Assembly (NCBI GenBank): GCA_030655135.1
Contig: JAURWC010000076.1
Span: 124,001-188,000, forward strand
Source of the DNA: Hyphomicrobiaceae bacterium
GTDB taxonomy: Bacteria; Pseudomonadota; Alphaproteobacteria; Rhizobiales; Hyphomicrobiaceae
Length of the DNA: 64,000 nt
Direction of reading: 5' to 3'
Part shown: piece by piece, positions 36,689 through 47,340 of the stretch
Layout: every line of letters starts with the position of its first letter
How positions within the stretch are numbered: position 1 is the stretch's first letter
The notes under the pieces: generated by a model
What the model saw: only the letters and a program-made list of their open reading frames with translations
The model's database searches: none
Told to the model about the DNA's origin: nothing
Translations under genes and position numbers: made by a program

Positions 36689-38341
36689 ATGGCGATGGCT
36701 GGTATCAGCGCCAATCGGCTCGAATTGCTGCAGATCGCGGACGCGGTCGCTCGCGAGAAATCCATTGATCGCAAGATCGTCATCACGGCGATGGAAGACG
36801 CGATCCAGAAAGCGGCAAAGTCGCGCTACGGCGCCGAGAACGACATCCGCTGCGAGATCGACCCGAAGACGGGCGAGACGAAGCTGACCCGCGTGCAGGC
36901 CGTCGTCGACGAGATCGAGAACGAGGCCACGCAGATCACGCTGGCAGATGCCGTGAAGCGCAATCCGGGCGCCAAGGTCGGCGACCTGATCGCGGAAGGG
37001 CTGCCGCCGCTGGATTTCGGCCGCGTCGCCGCGCAGAACGCCAAGCAGGTGATCGTGCAGAAGGTGCGCGAAGCCGAGCGTGAGCGCCAGTTCGGCGAGT
37101 ACAAGGACCGCATCGGTGAGATCGCCAATGGCACCGTGAAGCGGGCCGAATACGGAAATGTCATCGTCGACCTGGGACGCGCGGAAGGCATCATCCGCCG
37201 CGATGAAATGATCCCGCGCGAGAACGTGCGCTACGGCGACCGCATCCGCGCCTACATCTACGACGTGCGCCGCGAACAGCGCGGCCCGCAGATCTTCCTG
37301 TCACGCGCGCGCCCCGAATTCATGGGCAAGCTGTTCGCGCAGGAAGTGCCCGAGATCTACGACGGCGTCGTCGAGATCAAGTCGGTGGCCCGCGATCCGG
37401 GCTCACGCGCTAAAATCGCGGTCATTTCAAACGACAACTCGATCGACCCCGTTGGCGCCTGCGTCGGCATGCGCGGTGCGCGCGTGCAGGCCGTGGTCAA
37501 CGAATTGCAGGGCGAGAAGGTCGACATCATCCAGTGGAACCCGGACGCGGCGAGCTTCATCGTCAACGCGCTGGCGCCGGCTGAAGTCTCCAAGGTCGTG
37601 CTTGACGAAGATTCCAACCGCATCGAAGTCGTCGTGCCGGAAAGCCAGCTATCGCTGGCGATCGGCCGTCGCGGTCAGAACGTTCGGCTTGCCTCGCACC
37701 TGACGGGCTGGGACATCGACATCCTGACCGAGCAGGAAGAGAGCGAGCGGCGGCAGAAGGAATTTGCCGAGCGCAGCCAGGCGTTCATGGACGCGCTCGA
37801 CGTCGACGAAGTCATTGCCCAGTTGCTGGTGACCGAAGGCTTCGCCTCCGTCGAGGAAGTGGCCTACGTCGAGATCGGCGAAATCGCGCATATCGAAGGC
37901 TTCGACGAAAACACCGCCAACGAGATCCAGACGCGTGCGCGCGAATACCTGGAGAAGATCGAGGCGGAACGCGATGCCAAGCGGCGCGAGCTGGGCGTTT
38001 CCGACGACCTGATCAAGGTCGAGGGCGTAACGACGGCGATGCTGGTGGCCTTCGGCGAGAACGGCGTGAAGACGCTGGAAGACCTGGCGGACTGCGCGAC
38101 CGACGACCTCGTGGGCTGGACGGAGCGCAAGAAAGAAAAAGATGCCGAAGCGGTGCGCCACAAGGGCGTGCTGGACGGTTTCGAGATCGGCCGCAAGGAA
38201 GCGGAAGACATGATCATGGCCGCCCGCGTCCTGCTGGGCTGGATCAAAGCCGAAGACCTCGTAAAGGACGAAGACGCCGAAGCTACAGCCGAGCCGACCG
38301 ACGGTGCCGAGGCGGAGCAATCCGCCGGCGCCGAAGGTTGA
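36689..38341 (+). CDS. nusA: transcription termination/antitermination factor
   Basis: 550 residues. The N-terminal RNA polymerase-binding domain begins ANRLELLQIADAVAREKSID. An S1 domain follows near 135-200 (NGTVKRAEYGNVIVDLGRAE), then KH domains with GACVGMRGARVQAVVNEL and SQLSLAIGRRGQNVRLASHL. Two helix-hairpin-helix-type acidic repeats lie in the C-terminus, which ends Glu/Ala-rich. NusA controls pausing and termination. It starts 2 bases after the rimP stop codon, so the genes are coupled, with GGAGG ten bases upstream of the ATG. Confidence 0.97.
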   Translation: MAMAGISANRLELLQIADAVAREKSIDRKIVITAMEDAIQKAAKSRYGAENDIRCEIDPKTGETKLTRVQAVVDEIENEATQITLADAVKRNPGAKVGDLIAEGLPPLDFGRVAAQNAKQVIVQKVREAERERQFGEYKDRIGEIANGTVKRAEYGNVIVDLGRAEGIIRRDEMIPRENVRYGDRIRAYIYDVRREQRGPQIFLSRARPEFMGKLFAQEVPEIYDGVVEIKSVARDPGSRAKIAVISNDNSIDPVGACVGMRGARVQAVVNELQGEKVDIIQWNPDAASFIVNALAPAEVSKVVLDEDSNRIEVVVPESQLSLAIGRRGQNVRLASHLTGWDIDILTEQEESERRQKEFAERSQAFMDALDVDEVIAQLLVTEGFASVEEVAYVEIGEIAHIEGFDENTANEIQTRAREYLEKIEAERDAKRRELGVSDDLIKVEGVTTAMLVAFGENGVKTLEDLADCATDDLVGWTERKKEKDAEAVRHKGVLDGFEIGRKEAEDMIMAARVLLGWIKAEDLVKDEDAEATAEPTDGAEAEQSAGAEG

Positions 38342-38369
38342 CGGTGATGGCGCGGGAGGGAACCAGCGG

Positions 38370-39053
38370 GTGGCAGCCAAAACGGCGCGCAAGCCAACTG
38401 AAGACGACCGGACGGGGGATCACCTCCGGCTGTGCGCCGTCTCGCGCGCGGAGCGGCCAGCCGGCGAACTGATCCGCTTCGTTGCCGCGCCAGACGGCAG
38501 CATTACCCCTGATTTGGCGCGCCGCCTGCCCGGACGCGGCGTCTGGGTCACGGCCGACCGCACGTCCATCGAAGCCGCCGTAAAGTCCAGGGCCTTTGCC
38601 CGCAGCCTCAAACGCCCGGTCGAGGTGCGGCCGGATTTGGCTGATGCCGTTGAATCGCTGATGGTTAAGCGGGCGATGGAAACGCTTGGCCTGGCCAACA
38701 AGGCCGGGCTGGCGGTGGCCGGGTTCGACAAGGTCGACGAGACGATCGCCAAGGGCGACGCCGCCTTGCTTGCGCATGGCGCAGAGGCCGCGAAGGATGG
38801 CCGTGGCAAACTCGACAGAAAATTTCTGGCCATTCAGGAAGACAGGGGCAGGAATGCCCCTATCACCGATGATCTTACGATCGAACAATTGAGCTTGGCC
38901 ATGGGGCGGTCAAATGTGGTACATGCTGCCCTCATATACGGCGGAGTGACGGAAAAATTCACGATCGAGGCTGAGCGTCTCAGACGCTACCGGTCCGGCG
39001 TGGCCCTACCCGTTTGTACCCCTATGAACGCAACACCCGCCTCAATCGAATAA
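38370..39053 (+). CDS. YlxR-like RNA-binding protein with L7Ae-like domain
   Basis: 227 residues from a GTG at 38370 with GGAGG nine bases upstream; an ATG at 38304 would overlap the end of nusA. The N-terminal YlxR (DUF448) domain has HLRLCAVSRAERPAGELIRF and LPGRGVWVTADRTSIEAAV. The C-terminal domain, from about residue 115, looks like a ribosomal L7Ae-type RNA-binding fold (KRAMETLGLANKAGLAVAGF). This two-domain form between nusA and infB is standard in alphaproteobacteria. The role is probably RNA binding linked to transcription or ribosomes. Confidence 0.9.
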   Translation: MAAKTARKPTEDDRTGDHLRLCAVSRAERPAGELIRFVAAPDGSITPDLARRLPGRGVWVTADRTSIEAAVKSRAFARSLKRPVEVRPDLADAVESLMVKRAMETLGLANKAGLAVAGFDKVDETIAKGDAALLAHGAEAAKDGRGKLDRKFLAIQEDRGRNAPITDDLTIEQLSLAMGRSNVVHAALIYGGVTEKFTIEAERLRRYRSGVALPVCTPMNATPASIE

Positions 39054-39072
39054 GGTTTGAAACGGATATCGC

Positions 39073-41820
39073 ATGACTGAAACCAAGGAACCGGCCGACA
39101 AGACGCTTCGCGGTGGTGCTCCGCACAAGCCGCTGTCCCTGCAAAGGACTGTCGAGTCCGGTCACGTGCGTCAGAACTTCAGCCACGGGCGATCGAAGTC
39201 GGTCGTCGTGGAGAAGCGCAAGACGCGCAAGCTGACAACGCCGGGTGAGGCCGCCGCTCCTGCGGCAGCAGCACCTGCGCCCGCGGCACCGGCCGCGAAG
39301 GCGCCAGTTGCCGAAGCGCGGCCAGCTGAGCGGCCCGCACCCGCGGAAGCACCGCAGCGTGTGACCGGTCTGCGCCAAGCGGAGGCCGACGCGCGTACGC
39401 GCGCGCTTGCGCAGGCGAAGATCGACGATCAACAGCGCGCGAAGGACGAAGCCGAAAGGGCGGCCGCGGCGGCCGCCGCCGCAGCGGCGGCTCCGCCATC
39501 CGCAGAGCCTGCTGCTGCCCCGCCCGCAGCGCCCGCGAAGACAGCCGCGCCTGCGGCAGCAGCGCCCCCGAGAGCACCTGCTGCAGCGCCGGCGCCGGCT
39601 GCTGCGCCTGCCAGCACGCGCATGGAAGCTCCGGTACGTTCATCCCGGCCCCGTCAGGATGGGCCGGCGCGTCCCGCCAGCCTCAACACGGCTTTCCAGC
39701 CGCGTGCCGGCGGACGTCCGCAAGAGATCAATATTCCCGCGCCCGCCCGGCCGGCTCCTTCGGGGCCGGTGGAGCGGACAGCAGAGGGCGTTGTGCGCCG
39801 CGACCCGATGCAGCGGGCAAGGCCTGTCGCCGTGGAGGCGGAGGAAGAAGATAGCCGCGTCAAGCGCGGACCTGGCGGCAAGGTCATCCACCCGACCAAG
39901 CCCGTCAGCACGCGTCCGGCCGACACGCGCGAGCGTGGCAAGCTGACGATCAATAACGCCTTCGACCAGCAGCAGCGCGAGCGTTCGCTGGCGTCGCTGA
40001 AGCGCAAGCGCGAACGCGAGAAGCTGAAGGCCATGGGCATTCAGCAGCCGCGCGACAAGATCGTGCGCGAGGTCGTCATTCCAGAAGCGATCACGATCCA
40101 GGAACTGTCGAACCGCATGACCGAGCGCGGCGTCGACATCATCAAGTTCATGATGAAGCAAGGCGACATGCACAAGATCACGGATGTGATCGATGCGGAT
40201 ACCGCCGAACTCATCGTGCAGGAATTCGGACATACGGCGAAGCGCGTTTCGGAAGCCGACGTCGAAAGCGGCTTCATCGGCGCGGCCGACATCGACGACC
40301 ATCTGGAGTCGCGTGCACCGGTCGTCACGATCATGGGTCACGTCGACCACGGCAAGACGTCGCTGCTCGACGCGATCCGCTCCACGAACGTGGTGTCGGG
40401 CGAAGCGGGCGGTATCACGCAGCACATCGGCGCCTATCAGGTGCTGACGCCGGCCGGCGACAAGGTGACGTTCATCGATACGCCCGGCCACGCCGCCTTT
40501 ACCGCGATGCGTGCGCGCGGCGCTAAGGTGACGGACATCGTCGTGCTGGTTGTGGCCGCCGACGACGGCGTGATGCCGCAGACGGTGGAGGCGATCAACC
40601 ACGCCAAGGCCGCCGGCGTGCCGATGATCGTTGCGATCAACAAGATCGACAAGGGCCAGGCCGATCCGTCGCGCGTGCGCACGGAACTGCTGCAGCATGA
40701 GATCGTCGTCGAAAGCCTGTCGGGCGAAACGCTGGAAGTGCCGGTTTCGGCTCTGAAGCGCACCAACCTCGACAAGCTGCTGGAAGCCATCCATTTGCAG
40801 GCCGAAATCCTCGACCTCAAGGCAAATCCTGATCGCTCGGCCGAAGGCATCGTCATCGAAGCCAAACTGGAACGTGGACGCGGGCCGGTTGGCACCGTTC
40901 TGGTCCAGCGCGGCACGCTGCATGTGGGCGACATCGTGGTGGCCGGCATGGCCTGGGGCCGTGTGCGTGCACTCATCGACGACAAGGGCCACAACGTGCC
41001 GACGGCGGGTCCGTCGGTGCCGGTGGAAGTGCTTGGCTTCGACGGCGCACCGGAAGCCGGCGACCAGATCGCCGTGGTCGAGAGCGAGGCCCGTGCCCGC
41101 GAGATCACCGACTACCGTATCCGCAAGCGTCGCGAGACGCTGGGCTCGGGCGGTACGGCGCGCACGCTCGAACATATGATGCAGCAGATCAAGGACGCTG
41201 CCGGCAAAAAGGAGTTCACGCTGCTCATCAAGGGCGACGTGCAGGGCTCCATCGAAGCCATCAACGGCGCCTTGAAGAAGCTGGGCACCGACGAAGTGGA
41301 AGCTCGCGTCGTGCACTCTGCGGCTGGCGGTATCACGGAATCGGACGTGGCGCTGGCGAACGCTTCGAAGGCAATCATCGTCGGTTTCAACGTGCGTGCG
41401 AATTCGCAGGCGAAGCAGGCGGCCGACGCGCAGGGCATCGAGATCCGCTACTACAATATCATTTACGATCTCGTGGATGACGTGAAGGCGGCGATGTCGG
41501 GCCTGCTGGCGCCGACGATCCGCGAGGTGTTCCTTGGCAATGCGCAGATCCTGGAGGTGTTCAACATCACCAAGATCGGCAAGGTTGCCGGTTGCCGCGT
41601 GTCCGAAGGCAAGGTGGAACGTGGCGCCAAGGTGCGCCTGATCCGCGACAACGTCGTGATCCACGAGGGCACGCTGTCGACTCTGAAGCGCTTCAAGGAC
41701 GAAGTGAAGGAAGTGCCGGCCGGACAAGACTGCGGCATGGCCTTCGCCAACTACCAGGACATCCGCGCCGGTGACACGATCGAGTGCTTTAACGTCGAGA
41801 CCGTCAAGCGGACACTGTAA
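39073..41820 (+). CDS. infB: translation initiation factor IF-2
   Basis: 915 residues. A long N-terminal Ala/Pro-rich, low-complexity region (about 55-185) is followed by an Arg-rich helical linker with many Glu/Lys. The GTPase domain has G1 GHVDHGKTS (about 421-429), G2 [13 protein letters not shown]3 DTPGHAAFT and G4 NKIDK. Domains II to IV follow, ending in the fMet-tRNA-binding domain with [19 protein letters not shown]-2 brings initiator tRNA to the 30S subunit. The IF2_N motif [19 protein letters not shown] is at about 335. Confidence 0.98.
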   Translation: MTETKEPADKTLRGGAPHKPLSLQRTVESGHVRQNFSHGRSKSVVVEKRKTRKLTTPGEAAAPAAAAPAPAAPAAKAPVAEARPAERPAPAEAPQRVTGLRQAEADARTRALAQAKIDDQQRAKDEAERAAAAAAAAAAAPPSAEPAAAPPAAPAKTAAPAAAAPPRAPAAAPAPAAAPASTRMEAPVRSSRPRQDGPARPASLNTAFQPRAGGRPQEINIPAPARPAPSGPVERTAEGVVRRDPMQRARPVAVEAEEEDSRVKRGPGGKVIHPTKPVSTRPADTRERGKLTINNAFDQQQRERSLASLKRKREREKLKAMGIQQPRDKIVREVVIPEAITIQELSNRMTERGVDIIKFMMKQGDMHKITDVIDADTAELIVQEFGHTAKRVSEADVESGFIGAADIDDHLESRAPVVTIMGHVDHGKTSLLDAIRSTNVVSGEAGGITQHIGAYQVLTPAGDKVTFIDTPGHAAFTAMRARGAKVTDIVVLVVAADDGVMPQTVEAINHAKAAGVPMIVAINKIDKGQADPSRVRTELLQHEIVVESLSGETLEVPVSALKRTNLDKLLEAIHLQAEILDLKANPDRSAEGIVIEAKLERGRGPVGTVLVQRGTLHVGDIVVAGMAWGRVRALIDDKGHNVPTAGPSVPVEVLGFDGAPEAGDQIAVVESEARAREITDYRIRKRRETLGSGGTARTLEHMMQQIKDAAGKKEFTLLIKGDVQGSIEAINGALKKLGTDEVEARVVHSAAGGITESDVALANASKAIIVGFNVRANSQAKQAADAQGIEIRYYNIIYDLVDDVKAAMSGLLAPTIREVFLGNAQILEVFNITKIGKVAGCRVSEGKVERGAKVRLIRDNVVIHEGTLSTLKRFKDEVKEVPAGQDCGMAFANYQDIRAGDTIECFNVETVKRTL

Positions 41821-41827
41821 ATCGCGC

Positions 41828-41848
41828 GCCGGGCGTTGTGCGCCCGGC
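41828..41848 (+). other. infB-rbfA intercistronic hairpin 1
   Basis: An 8-bp perfect stem GCCGGGCG/CGCCCGGC with loop TTGTG, 7 bases after the infB stop. A second hairpin follows at 41874. Neither has a strong T-run, so processing or partial termination is more likely than full stop. Confidence 0.5.
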
Positions 41849-41873
41849 CGTCAATCACCGTTGTGTTGTGCTG

Positions 41874-41905
41874 CCGGACGCTGTTGCGTCCGGAGCCATT
41901 TTTGC
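41874..41905 (+). terminator. infB-rbfA intercistronic hairpin 2, possible weak terminator
   Basis: An 8-bp perfect stem CCGGACGC/GCGTCCGG with loop TGTT, then AGCCATTTTTG. The T-run begins a few bases after the stem, so it would end transcription only in part. It precedes the rbfA start at 41916. Confidence 0.45.
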
Positions 41906-41915
41906 TACCAGAGCC

Positions 41916-42437
41916 ATGCGCGACCAGTCATCCAAATCTCCTGGCAAATCTCCTGGCAAATCCAGATCCGGCAGGCCAGGCACCGGCGACAAGCTTCGCG
42001 TGCGCGGTGAAGGCGACAAGCCGCGGGGCAAGACCAAGTCGGGCCGCGCCAAGGCCGAAACCGGCAAGGGTCCGACCCAGCGCATGCTGCGCATCGGCGA
42101 GATGATCCGCCACAAGGTGGCCGAGCTGCTGGTGCGCGGTGAGATCCATGACGATGTGCTGGCCGGGCATGTGGTGACGGTGCCTGAAGTGCGCATGTCG
42201 CCGGACCTCAAAGTCGCGACCGCGTACGTGATGCCGCTGGGCGGCAAGGACGTCGAAATCGTGCTGGCGGCGTTGGAGCGCAACAAGAAGTTCATCCGCT
42301 CCGAAGTGGCACAGACGCTGGACCTGCGTTACGCACCCGACATCCGCTTCCGCTTCGACAAGACGTTCGACGAGGTCAACCGCATCGACAAGCTGCTGTT
42401 CTCGGACCGCGTGCGCGCCGACGTCGAGAAGGAGTAA
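41916..42437 (+). CDS. rbfA: ribosome-binding factor A
   Basis: 173 residues from the ATG at 41916. A disordered basic N-terminus of about 50 residues contains a small direct repeat ([10 protein letters not shown]). The KH-type RbfA domain follows: [40 protein letters not shown], and the end [20 protein letters not shown]. RbfA helps mature the 16S rRNA 5' end and the 30S subunit. The open frame upstream to 41838 runs through the two hairpins and is not preferred. It is the fifth gene of the rimP cluster. Confidence 0.92.
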   Translation: MRDQSSKSPGKSPGKSRSGRPGTGDKLRVRGEGDKPRGKTKSGRAKAETGKGPTQRMLRIGEMIRHKVAELLVRGEIHDDVLAGHVVTVPEVRMSPDLKVATAYVMPLGGKDVEIVLAALERNKKFIRSEVAQTLDLRYAPDIRFRFDKTFDEVNRIDKLLFSDRVRADVEKE

Positions 42438-42440
42438 GCG

Positions 42441-43031
42441 GTGCTGGGGCGTGAGCTTACGTACCACATGCCGTTCGAGCGGCTGGTGAAGCTTAGCCGG
42501 ACGGCGAGCCGCAAGGCGTTCGGTTCATCGTGGTGGCTGCTGGCATTCATCTTTGCTGTTTACGTGATCGCGTTTGCGCTGGTCATCATGTTCGCAGGGC
42601 CGCTCAACACTTGGCTGGCGATGTATGGGCTGCCGGAGATGTTTCCGATCGTGGCGATCATCATCGGCTTCTTCGCCGCCTTCTGGTGGGTGCGCCGCCG
42701 CGGGCTGAAGCAAGCCAAGCAACGTGCCGACTACGACAGCGAGGTGCGATTTCGCGAAGATCCAGACGGCTTGCGGTTCGCCACGCCGGAGATCGAATAC
42801 CTGTTGCGGTGGCAGGGCATCAGCCAATTGATGCTGTTGGAGAGCGACGGCGTGCTCGTCTCGCACGGCAACCTATTCTTCCTGGTTCCGAACGAAGCGT
42901 TTCGCGATGCGGCCGAGCGCGATGCCTTGACGCGGGACGTCTTCGCGCGGCTCAACGCGACAGCGCAAGAGCGCAGTCTTAATTTCATCCCGGCTCGCTT
43001 GATGCAGGCCGGCAATACGGCAGGGACTTGA
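42441..43031 (+). CDS. YcxB-like membrane protein
   Basis: 196 residues with two membrane helices (about 30-55 and 67-85). A soluble domain with beta character follows, including LRFATPEIEYLLRWQGISQL and GNLFFLVPNEAFRDAAERDA. This resembles the YcxB-like C-terminal domain found in small membrane proteins of unknown role. It starts 3 bases after the rbfA stop and ends 1 base before truB, so it is embedded in the operon. Its insertion between rbfA and truB is not part of the common core order. Confidence 0.75.
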   Translation: MLGRELTYHMPFERLVKLSRTASRKAFGSSWWLLAFIFAVYVIAFALVIMFAGPLNTWLAMYGLPEMFPIVAIIIGFFAAFWWVRRRGLKQAKQRADYDSEVRFREDPDGLRFATPEIEYLLRWQGISQLMLLESDGVLVSHGNLFFLVPNEAFRDAAERDALTRDVFARLNATAQERSLNFIPARLMQAGNTAGT

Positions 43032-43032
43032 G

Positions 43033-43953
43033 ATGGGACGGCGCAACAAGGGCAATCCGGTGCATGGGTGGCTGGTGCTCGACAAGCCGTTCGGGCTGAC
43101 GTCGACGCATGCCTTGGCGCAGGTGAAGCGCCTCTTCAATGCTCAGAAGGCCGGACACGCTGGCACGCTCGATCCGCTCGCGACGGGTATCCTGCCGATC
43201 GCGTTCGGCGAGGCGACGAAGACGGTGTCGTATGCGGTCGACGGCGAGAAGTCGTACCGCTTCGTGGTGCGGTGGGGCGTGGAGACGACAACCGACGACG
43301 CGGAGGGCCCGGCGGCAAAGACGAGCGAGTTACGGCCCAGCGCTGAAGCAATCGAGCAGCAGCTGGCGCACTTTACCGGCGAAATCATGCAGGTGCCGCC
43401 GCAGTTCTCCGCCATCAAGGTGGATGGCGACCGGGCTTATGATCTGGCCCGCAGCGGCGAGACGATCGAGCTGGTGGCGCGGCCGGTGATTGTCGATGCG
43501 CTGCGCATCATCGAGCATACCGATGCTGAGACAACGGTGTTCGAGGCCGATTGCGGCAAAGGCACGTATGTGCGGGCCCTGGCGCGCGACATGGGGCGCG
43601 CGCTCGGCTGCTACGGGCACGTCGTTGGGCTGCGGCGCACGCGCGTCGGGCCATTCTCAGAAGACAACGCCATCACGATCGACGAACTGCGCGAGATCGC
43701 CGAAGCGGAAGGTGGCGGCAGCTTGGAAGGGATGTTGCAGCCGGTGGAGGCGGCGCTCAACAGCCTGACGGAGCTGAGCATCAGCCCGTCGGATGCGGCG
43801 AGCCTTTGCAGCGGGCAACCTGTGCTGATCCGCGGCCGCGACGCGCCGGTGCTGACCGGGCCCGTATATGCGATGTCGAAGGGCCGGCTGATTGCCCTCG
43901 GCGAGATCGACCGCGGCGCGATAAGGCCGACGCGGGTATTCAATTTCAGCTAG
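43033..43953 (+). CDS. truB: tRNA pseudouridine-55 synthase
   Basis: 306 residues. It converts U55 of the tRNA T-loop to pseudouridine. Motif I GWLVLDKPFGLTSTHAL is near residue 10-30. The catalytic motif KAGHAGTLDPLATGILPI carries the nucleophile Asp at about 45, and VPPQFSAIKVDGDRAYDLAR and CGKGTYVRALARDMGRALG are also family blocks. A C-terminal TruB/PUA-like extension follows. It is convergent with the antitoxin gene at 43950, with stop codons overlapping. Confidence 0.96.
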   Translation: MGRRNKGNPVHGWLVLDKPFGLTSTHALAQVKRLFNAQKAGHAGTLDPLATGILPIAFGEATKTVSYAVDGEKSYRFVVRWGVETTTDDAEGPAAKTSELRPSAEAIEQQLAHFTGEIMQVPPQFSAIKVDGDRAYDLARSGETIELVARPVIVDALRIIEHTDAETTVFEADCGKGTYVRALARDMGRALGCYGHVVGLRRTRVGPFSEDNAITIDELREIAEAEGGGSLEGMLQPVEAALNSLTELSISPSDAASLCSGQPVLIRGRDAPVLTGPVYAMSKGRLIALGEIDRGAIRPTRVFNFS

Positions 43954-44465
43954 CTGCGTCGCAACCAATCGGGATGATCTTGATTGGGATCGTTTGGCTT
44001 TCGAAAAAGTTGCCCGCAGAAGTCATCCACCGCATCGATTGCATCTAGTTCTAGTGGTATCCGCTCGCTGGCCCAAATTGCGTCAGCCATGTAGCCTCCA
44101 GCCTCAAGCTGACCAATTTCATGCCTGTTGTGATCCGCGTCCGGCAACGAGGCGCGGTTTATTGAGTTAGCGATTATTCGCGTTTGCACGATCCATAGAA
44201 ACTGCTGCTGCTTGCTCATAGGTTCGCTTCCTGGCTCATCCGCAACGGCGCTGCCTCCGCTGAATTTGAAGTCGTACGGAATGCGATGGCGTCTGGCCTG
44301 CAGACGCTCAAGCCACTGCTCGCGGTTCTGGCGTCGACTGACTTCAAAGCTACGCGGCCCTACGATCGCGATTTCGATTTCGTCGCCGCCTTTCAGATCT
44401 AGCGCTTCGATCACATTGGCAGGCAGGCGGATGGCGAGGCTGTTGCCCCATTTGGCGACTTGCAT
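43950..44465 (-). CDS. AbrB/MazE-type antitoxin fused to a short unknown domain
   Basis: 171 residues from the ATG at 44465. Residues 1-45 form the swapped-hairpin AbrB/MazE DNA-binding domain: [20 protein letters not shown] then [12 protein letters not shown]. The usual toxin-binding tail follows ([23 protein letters not shown]). Such antitoxins normally end near residue 82, but here the frame continues at MSKQQQ (44219), which has its own AGGAAG ribosome site six bases upstream, for 89 more residues of unknown type. This looks like two adjacent genes merged by loss of a stop codon, or two starts in one frame. No toxin gene is adjacent. Confidence 0.7.
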   Translation of the reverse strand: MQVAKWGNSLAIRLPANVIEALDLKGGDEIEIAIVGPRSFEVSRRQNREQWLERLQARRHRIPYDFKFSGGSAVADEPGSEPMSKQQQFLWIVQTRIIANSINRASLPDADHNRHEIGQLEAGGYMADAIWASERIPLELDAIDAVDDFCGQLFRKPNDPNQDHPDWLRRS

Positions 44466-44479
44466 GGGCAATCTCCGTG

Positions 44480-44504
44480 GATATACATTTGCAGAATGTA
44501 TATC
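44480..44504 (-). promoter_or_regulatory. palindromic operator before the AbrB-type antitoxin
   Basis: A perfect 10-bp inverted repeat GATATACATT/AATGTATATC around TGCAG, 15 bases upstream of the antitoxin ATG. MazE/AbrB-type antitoxins repress their own promoters by binding such palindromes, so it is a likely autoregulatory operator. It stands out as AT-rich in GC-rich surroundings. Confidence 0.65.
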
Positions 44505-44668
44505 ACAGCACGCGGATTGTCCGCTTTTCGGCCTCCGGTCTCCTTTTCCTTGCATTTCCGGCCATACGGCGTATCAAGGCGCCGACCCTGCTGGACGACA
44601 TCCCGGCTGTGGCCATAGGGCGCTCGCGTAGCGCCTGCCTCCCTCTCCAAAATCGAAAGGAGCTTCCG

Positions 44669-44950
44669 ATGTCGCTGATCGCGCCAGAGCGCAAGGCTGC
44701 CAAGACTGCCGTTATTAAAGATAACGCCACTAAGGCTAACGATACGGGCTCGCCCGAGGTTCAGGTTGCCATCCTCACGGAGCGCATCACGCACCTTACC
44801 GAGCACTTCAAGACCCACAAGAAAGACAATCACTCGCGCCGCGGCCTGCTCAAGATGGTCAGCCTGCGCCGCCAGCTGCTTGACTATGTGAAGCGCAAGG
44901 ACGAAGCGCGTTATCAGAAGATCATTGAGAAAAACGGCATCCGTCGCTAA
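44669..44950 (+). CDS. rpsO: 30S ribosomal protein S15
   Basis: 93 residues. The ATG is preceded by AAAGGAG with a six-base gap. The typical S15 pattern is clear: [40 protein letters not shown] and [21 protein letters not shown]15 binds 16S rRNA early in 30S assembly. It sits before pnp, the universal rpsO-pnp arrangement. A possible promoter TTGCAT-16 bases-TATCAA lies about 100 bases upstream. Confidence 0.97.
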   Translation: MSLIAPERKAAKTAVIKDNATKANDTGSPEVQVAILTERITHLTEHFKTHKKDNHSRRGLLKMVSLRRQLLDYVKRKDEARYQKIIEKNGIRR

Positions 44951-45132
44951 CGCGCGGGTGGGCTCAAGTCCAAAGGACGCTCCGCCCATGCCGATCATGA
45001 CCTCAGTTGTCCAGACCACTGCCGCCGCGCTGGTATCGCAAGATGCCTGGCGCGCGTGGCGTTTCTGCGCGTCAAGCGCACAAGACCGACCGACCGAAAC
45101 CGTCCGATAGACCGAGAACGAAAGAAAAAAGC

Positions 45133-47328
45133 ATGTTCGATATTCATCGCGTGGAAATTGAATGGGGCGGCCGCACGCTGCGCCTCGAAACCGGGCACAT
45201 GGCCCGCCAGGCCGACGCGGCCGTGTTCGCCCAGTATGGCGAAACCAGCGTCCTTGCCACTGTTGTCGGCGCCAAGTCGCCAAAGCCGGGCATCGATTTC
45301 TTCCCGCTCACCGTGAATTACCAGGAGCGCACGTACGCTGCCGGCAAGATCCCCGGCGGCTACTTCAAGCGCGAAGGCCGGCCGACCGAAAAGGAGACGC
45401 TGACGTCGCGCCTCATCGACCGCCCCATCCGTCCGCTGTTCGTGGAAGGCTTCAAGAACGAAGTGCAGGTCGTCATCACCGTCATGTCGCATGACGCGGA
45501 GAACGATCCCGACATCCTCGGCATGGTGGCCGCCTCGGCTGCGCTGACGCTGTCGGGCCTGCCGTTCCTCGGCCCGATCGCGGCAGCCCGCGTCGGCGTC
45601 GTCGGCGGCGAGCTGGTGCTCAACCCAATGATCGACGAGATGAAGGACAGCACGCTCGACCTCGTCGTCGCCGGCACGCACGACGCCGTGATGATGGTGG
45701 AATCGGAAGCCAAGGAGCTGCCCGAGAAGTTGATGCTTGAAGCCGTCATGTTCGGCCACACGCACTTCCAACCGGTGATCCAGGCGATCATCAAGCTGGC
45801 CGAGAAGGCCGCCAACGAACCTTGGGACATCAAGCTGCCGGACGCCGGCAAGTATGCCGACCAGGTCAAGACCATCGCCGAGGACGGCCTGAAGGTCGCT
45901 TTCTCGACGAAGGAAAAGGCAAAGCGCCAGGACCTCGTCGCCGAAGTGAAGAAGAAGGTGACCGAAGGCGTCGACACCGGTGACGACGCAGCAGAGAAGG
46001 TGCTGCTGGGCACCGCGTTCAAGAAGCTGGAAATGGACATCATGCGTGGCTCGGTGGTTTCCACCGGCCGCCGCATCGACGGCCGCGACCTGAAGACGGT
46101 GCGTCCGATCCTGTCGGAAGTGCATGTTCTGCCGCGTACGCACGGCTCGGCGCTGTTCACGCGCGGCGAGACGCAGGCGCTCGTGGTTGCAACGCTGGGT
46201 ACCGGCGAGGATGAGCAGTACGTCGACTCGCTGGAAGGCACGAAGAAGCAGCGCTTCCTGCTGCATTACAACTTCCCTCCCTACTCCGTCGGCGAGACGG
46301 GCCGCATGGGTTCGCCCGGCCGTCGCGAAATCGGCCACGGCAAGCTGGCCTGGCGCGCCGTGCATCCGCTGATGCCGGCAGCCGACGAGTTCCCCTACAC
46401 CATCCGCATCGTCTCGGAGATCACCGAGTCCAACGGTTCGTCGTCGATGGCATCGGTTTGCGGTGCGTCGCTGGCGCTGATGGACGCGGGCGTTCCGCTG
46501 AAGAGCCCGGTGGCAGGCATCGCCATGGGCCTCATCAAGGAAGGCAGCGACTTCGCTGTGCTGTCCGACATCCTGGGTGACGAAGACCACCTTGGCGACA
46601 TGGACTTCAAGGTGGCCGGCACCGAGAACGGTGTCACGGCGCTGCAGATGGACATCAAGATCACCGGCATCACCGAAGAGATCATGCGTATCGCGCTCGA
46701 TCAGGCTCACGAGGGCCGTCTGCACATCCTGGCCGAGATGGCCAAGGCGCTGACGGGTGCCCGCGGCGAGCTGGGCGAGCATGCGCCGCGCATCGAGACG
46801 ATCAAGATTCCGACCGACAAGATCCGTGAAGTGATCGGCTCGGGCGGCTCGGTGATCCGCGCGATCGTGGAAGAAAGCGGCGCGAAGATCGACATCGACG
46901 ATGACGGCACCGTGAAGGTTGCTGCCGCCAAGCGCGAGTCGATCGAAGCAGCGTTGAACCGCATCAAGGCGATCACGCAGGAGCCCGAGGTCGGCACGAT
47001 CTACAAGGGCAAGGTCGTCAAGGTGATGGACTTCGGTGCGTTTGTGAATTTCTTCGGTGCCAAGGACGGCCTGGTGCACATCTCGCAGCTAGCTCCCGGC
47101 CGGCCCGAGACGGTTGGCGAAGTCGTGAAGGAAGGCCAGGAAGTGTACGTGAAGCTTCTGGGCTTCGACGACCGCGGCAAGGTGCGCCTGTCGATGAAGA
47201 TCATCGACCAGGCCACCGGCCAGGAAATCCCGCGCGCCGAGGGCGAGCCGGAAGAAGTGTTCAGCGCCGAACGCCCGCCGCGCCGTGAGCGCAGCGGTGG
47301 CGGTGGCGGTGGCCGCGGCCGGCGCTAA
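45133..47328 (+). CDS. pnp: polynucleotide phosphorylase
   Basis: 731 residues, phosphorolytic 3'-5' exoribonuclease of the RNA degradosome. It has two RNase PH domains (first starting [20 protein letters not shown], second near 320-540 with [20 protein letters not shown]), a KH domain ([20 protein letters not shown]) and an S1 domain ([20 protein letters not shown]). A Gly/Arg-rich tail ends the protein. The open frame continues upstream to 45007 but the ATG at 45133 fits the family start. It ends at a strong terminator. Confidence 0.97.
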   Translation: MFDIHRVEIEWGGRTLRLETGHMARQADAAVFAQYGETSVLATVVGAKSPKPGIDFFPLTVNYQERTYAAGKIPGGYFKREGRPTEKETLTSRLIDRPIRPLFVEGFKNEVQVVITVMSHDAENDPDILGMVAASAALTLSGLPFLGPIAAARVGVVGGELVLNPMIDEMKDSTLDLVVAGTHDAVMMVESEAKELPEKLMLEAVMFGHTHFQPVIQAIIKLAEKAANEPWDIKLPDAGKYADQVKTIAEDGLKVAFSTKEKAKRQDLVAEVKKKVTEGVDTGDDAAEKVLLGTAFKKLEMDIMRGSVVSTGRRIDGRDLKTVRPILSEVHVLPRTHGSALFTRGETQALVVATLGTGEDEQYVDSLEGTKKQRFLLHYNFPPYSVGETGRMGSPGRREIGHGKLAWRAVHPLMPAADEFPYTIRIVSEITESNGSSSMASVCGASLALMDAGVPLKSPVAGIAMGLIKEGSDFAVLSDILGDEDHLGDMDFKVAGTENGVTALQMDIKITGITEEIMRIALDQAHEGRLHILAEMAKALTGARGELGEHAPRIETIKIPTDKIREVIGSGGSVIRAIVEESGAKIDIDDDGTVKVAAAKRESIEAALNRIKAITQEPEVGTIYKGKVVKVMDFGAFVNFFGAKDGLVHISQLAPGRPETVGEVVKEGQEVYVKLLGFDDRGKVRLSMKIIDQATGQEIPRAEGEPEEVFSAERPPRRERSGGGGGGRGRR

Positions 47329-47340
47329 GGTTGAGCCATT

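Noticed and set aside
39640-41727. A 695-codon frame opposite infB, and similar frames opposite pnp, metK and the sulfatase gene
   Set aside because: Same shadow effect; infB and the others have clear domains on the other strand.
41916-41975. Short direct repeat in rbfA as a mobile or CRISPR-like element
   Set aside because: Only two copies of about a dozen bases encoding KSPG units in a disordered tail; simple slippage explains it.
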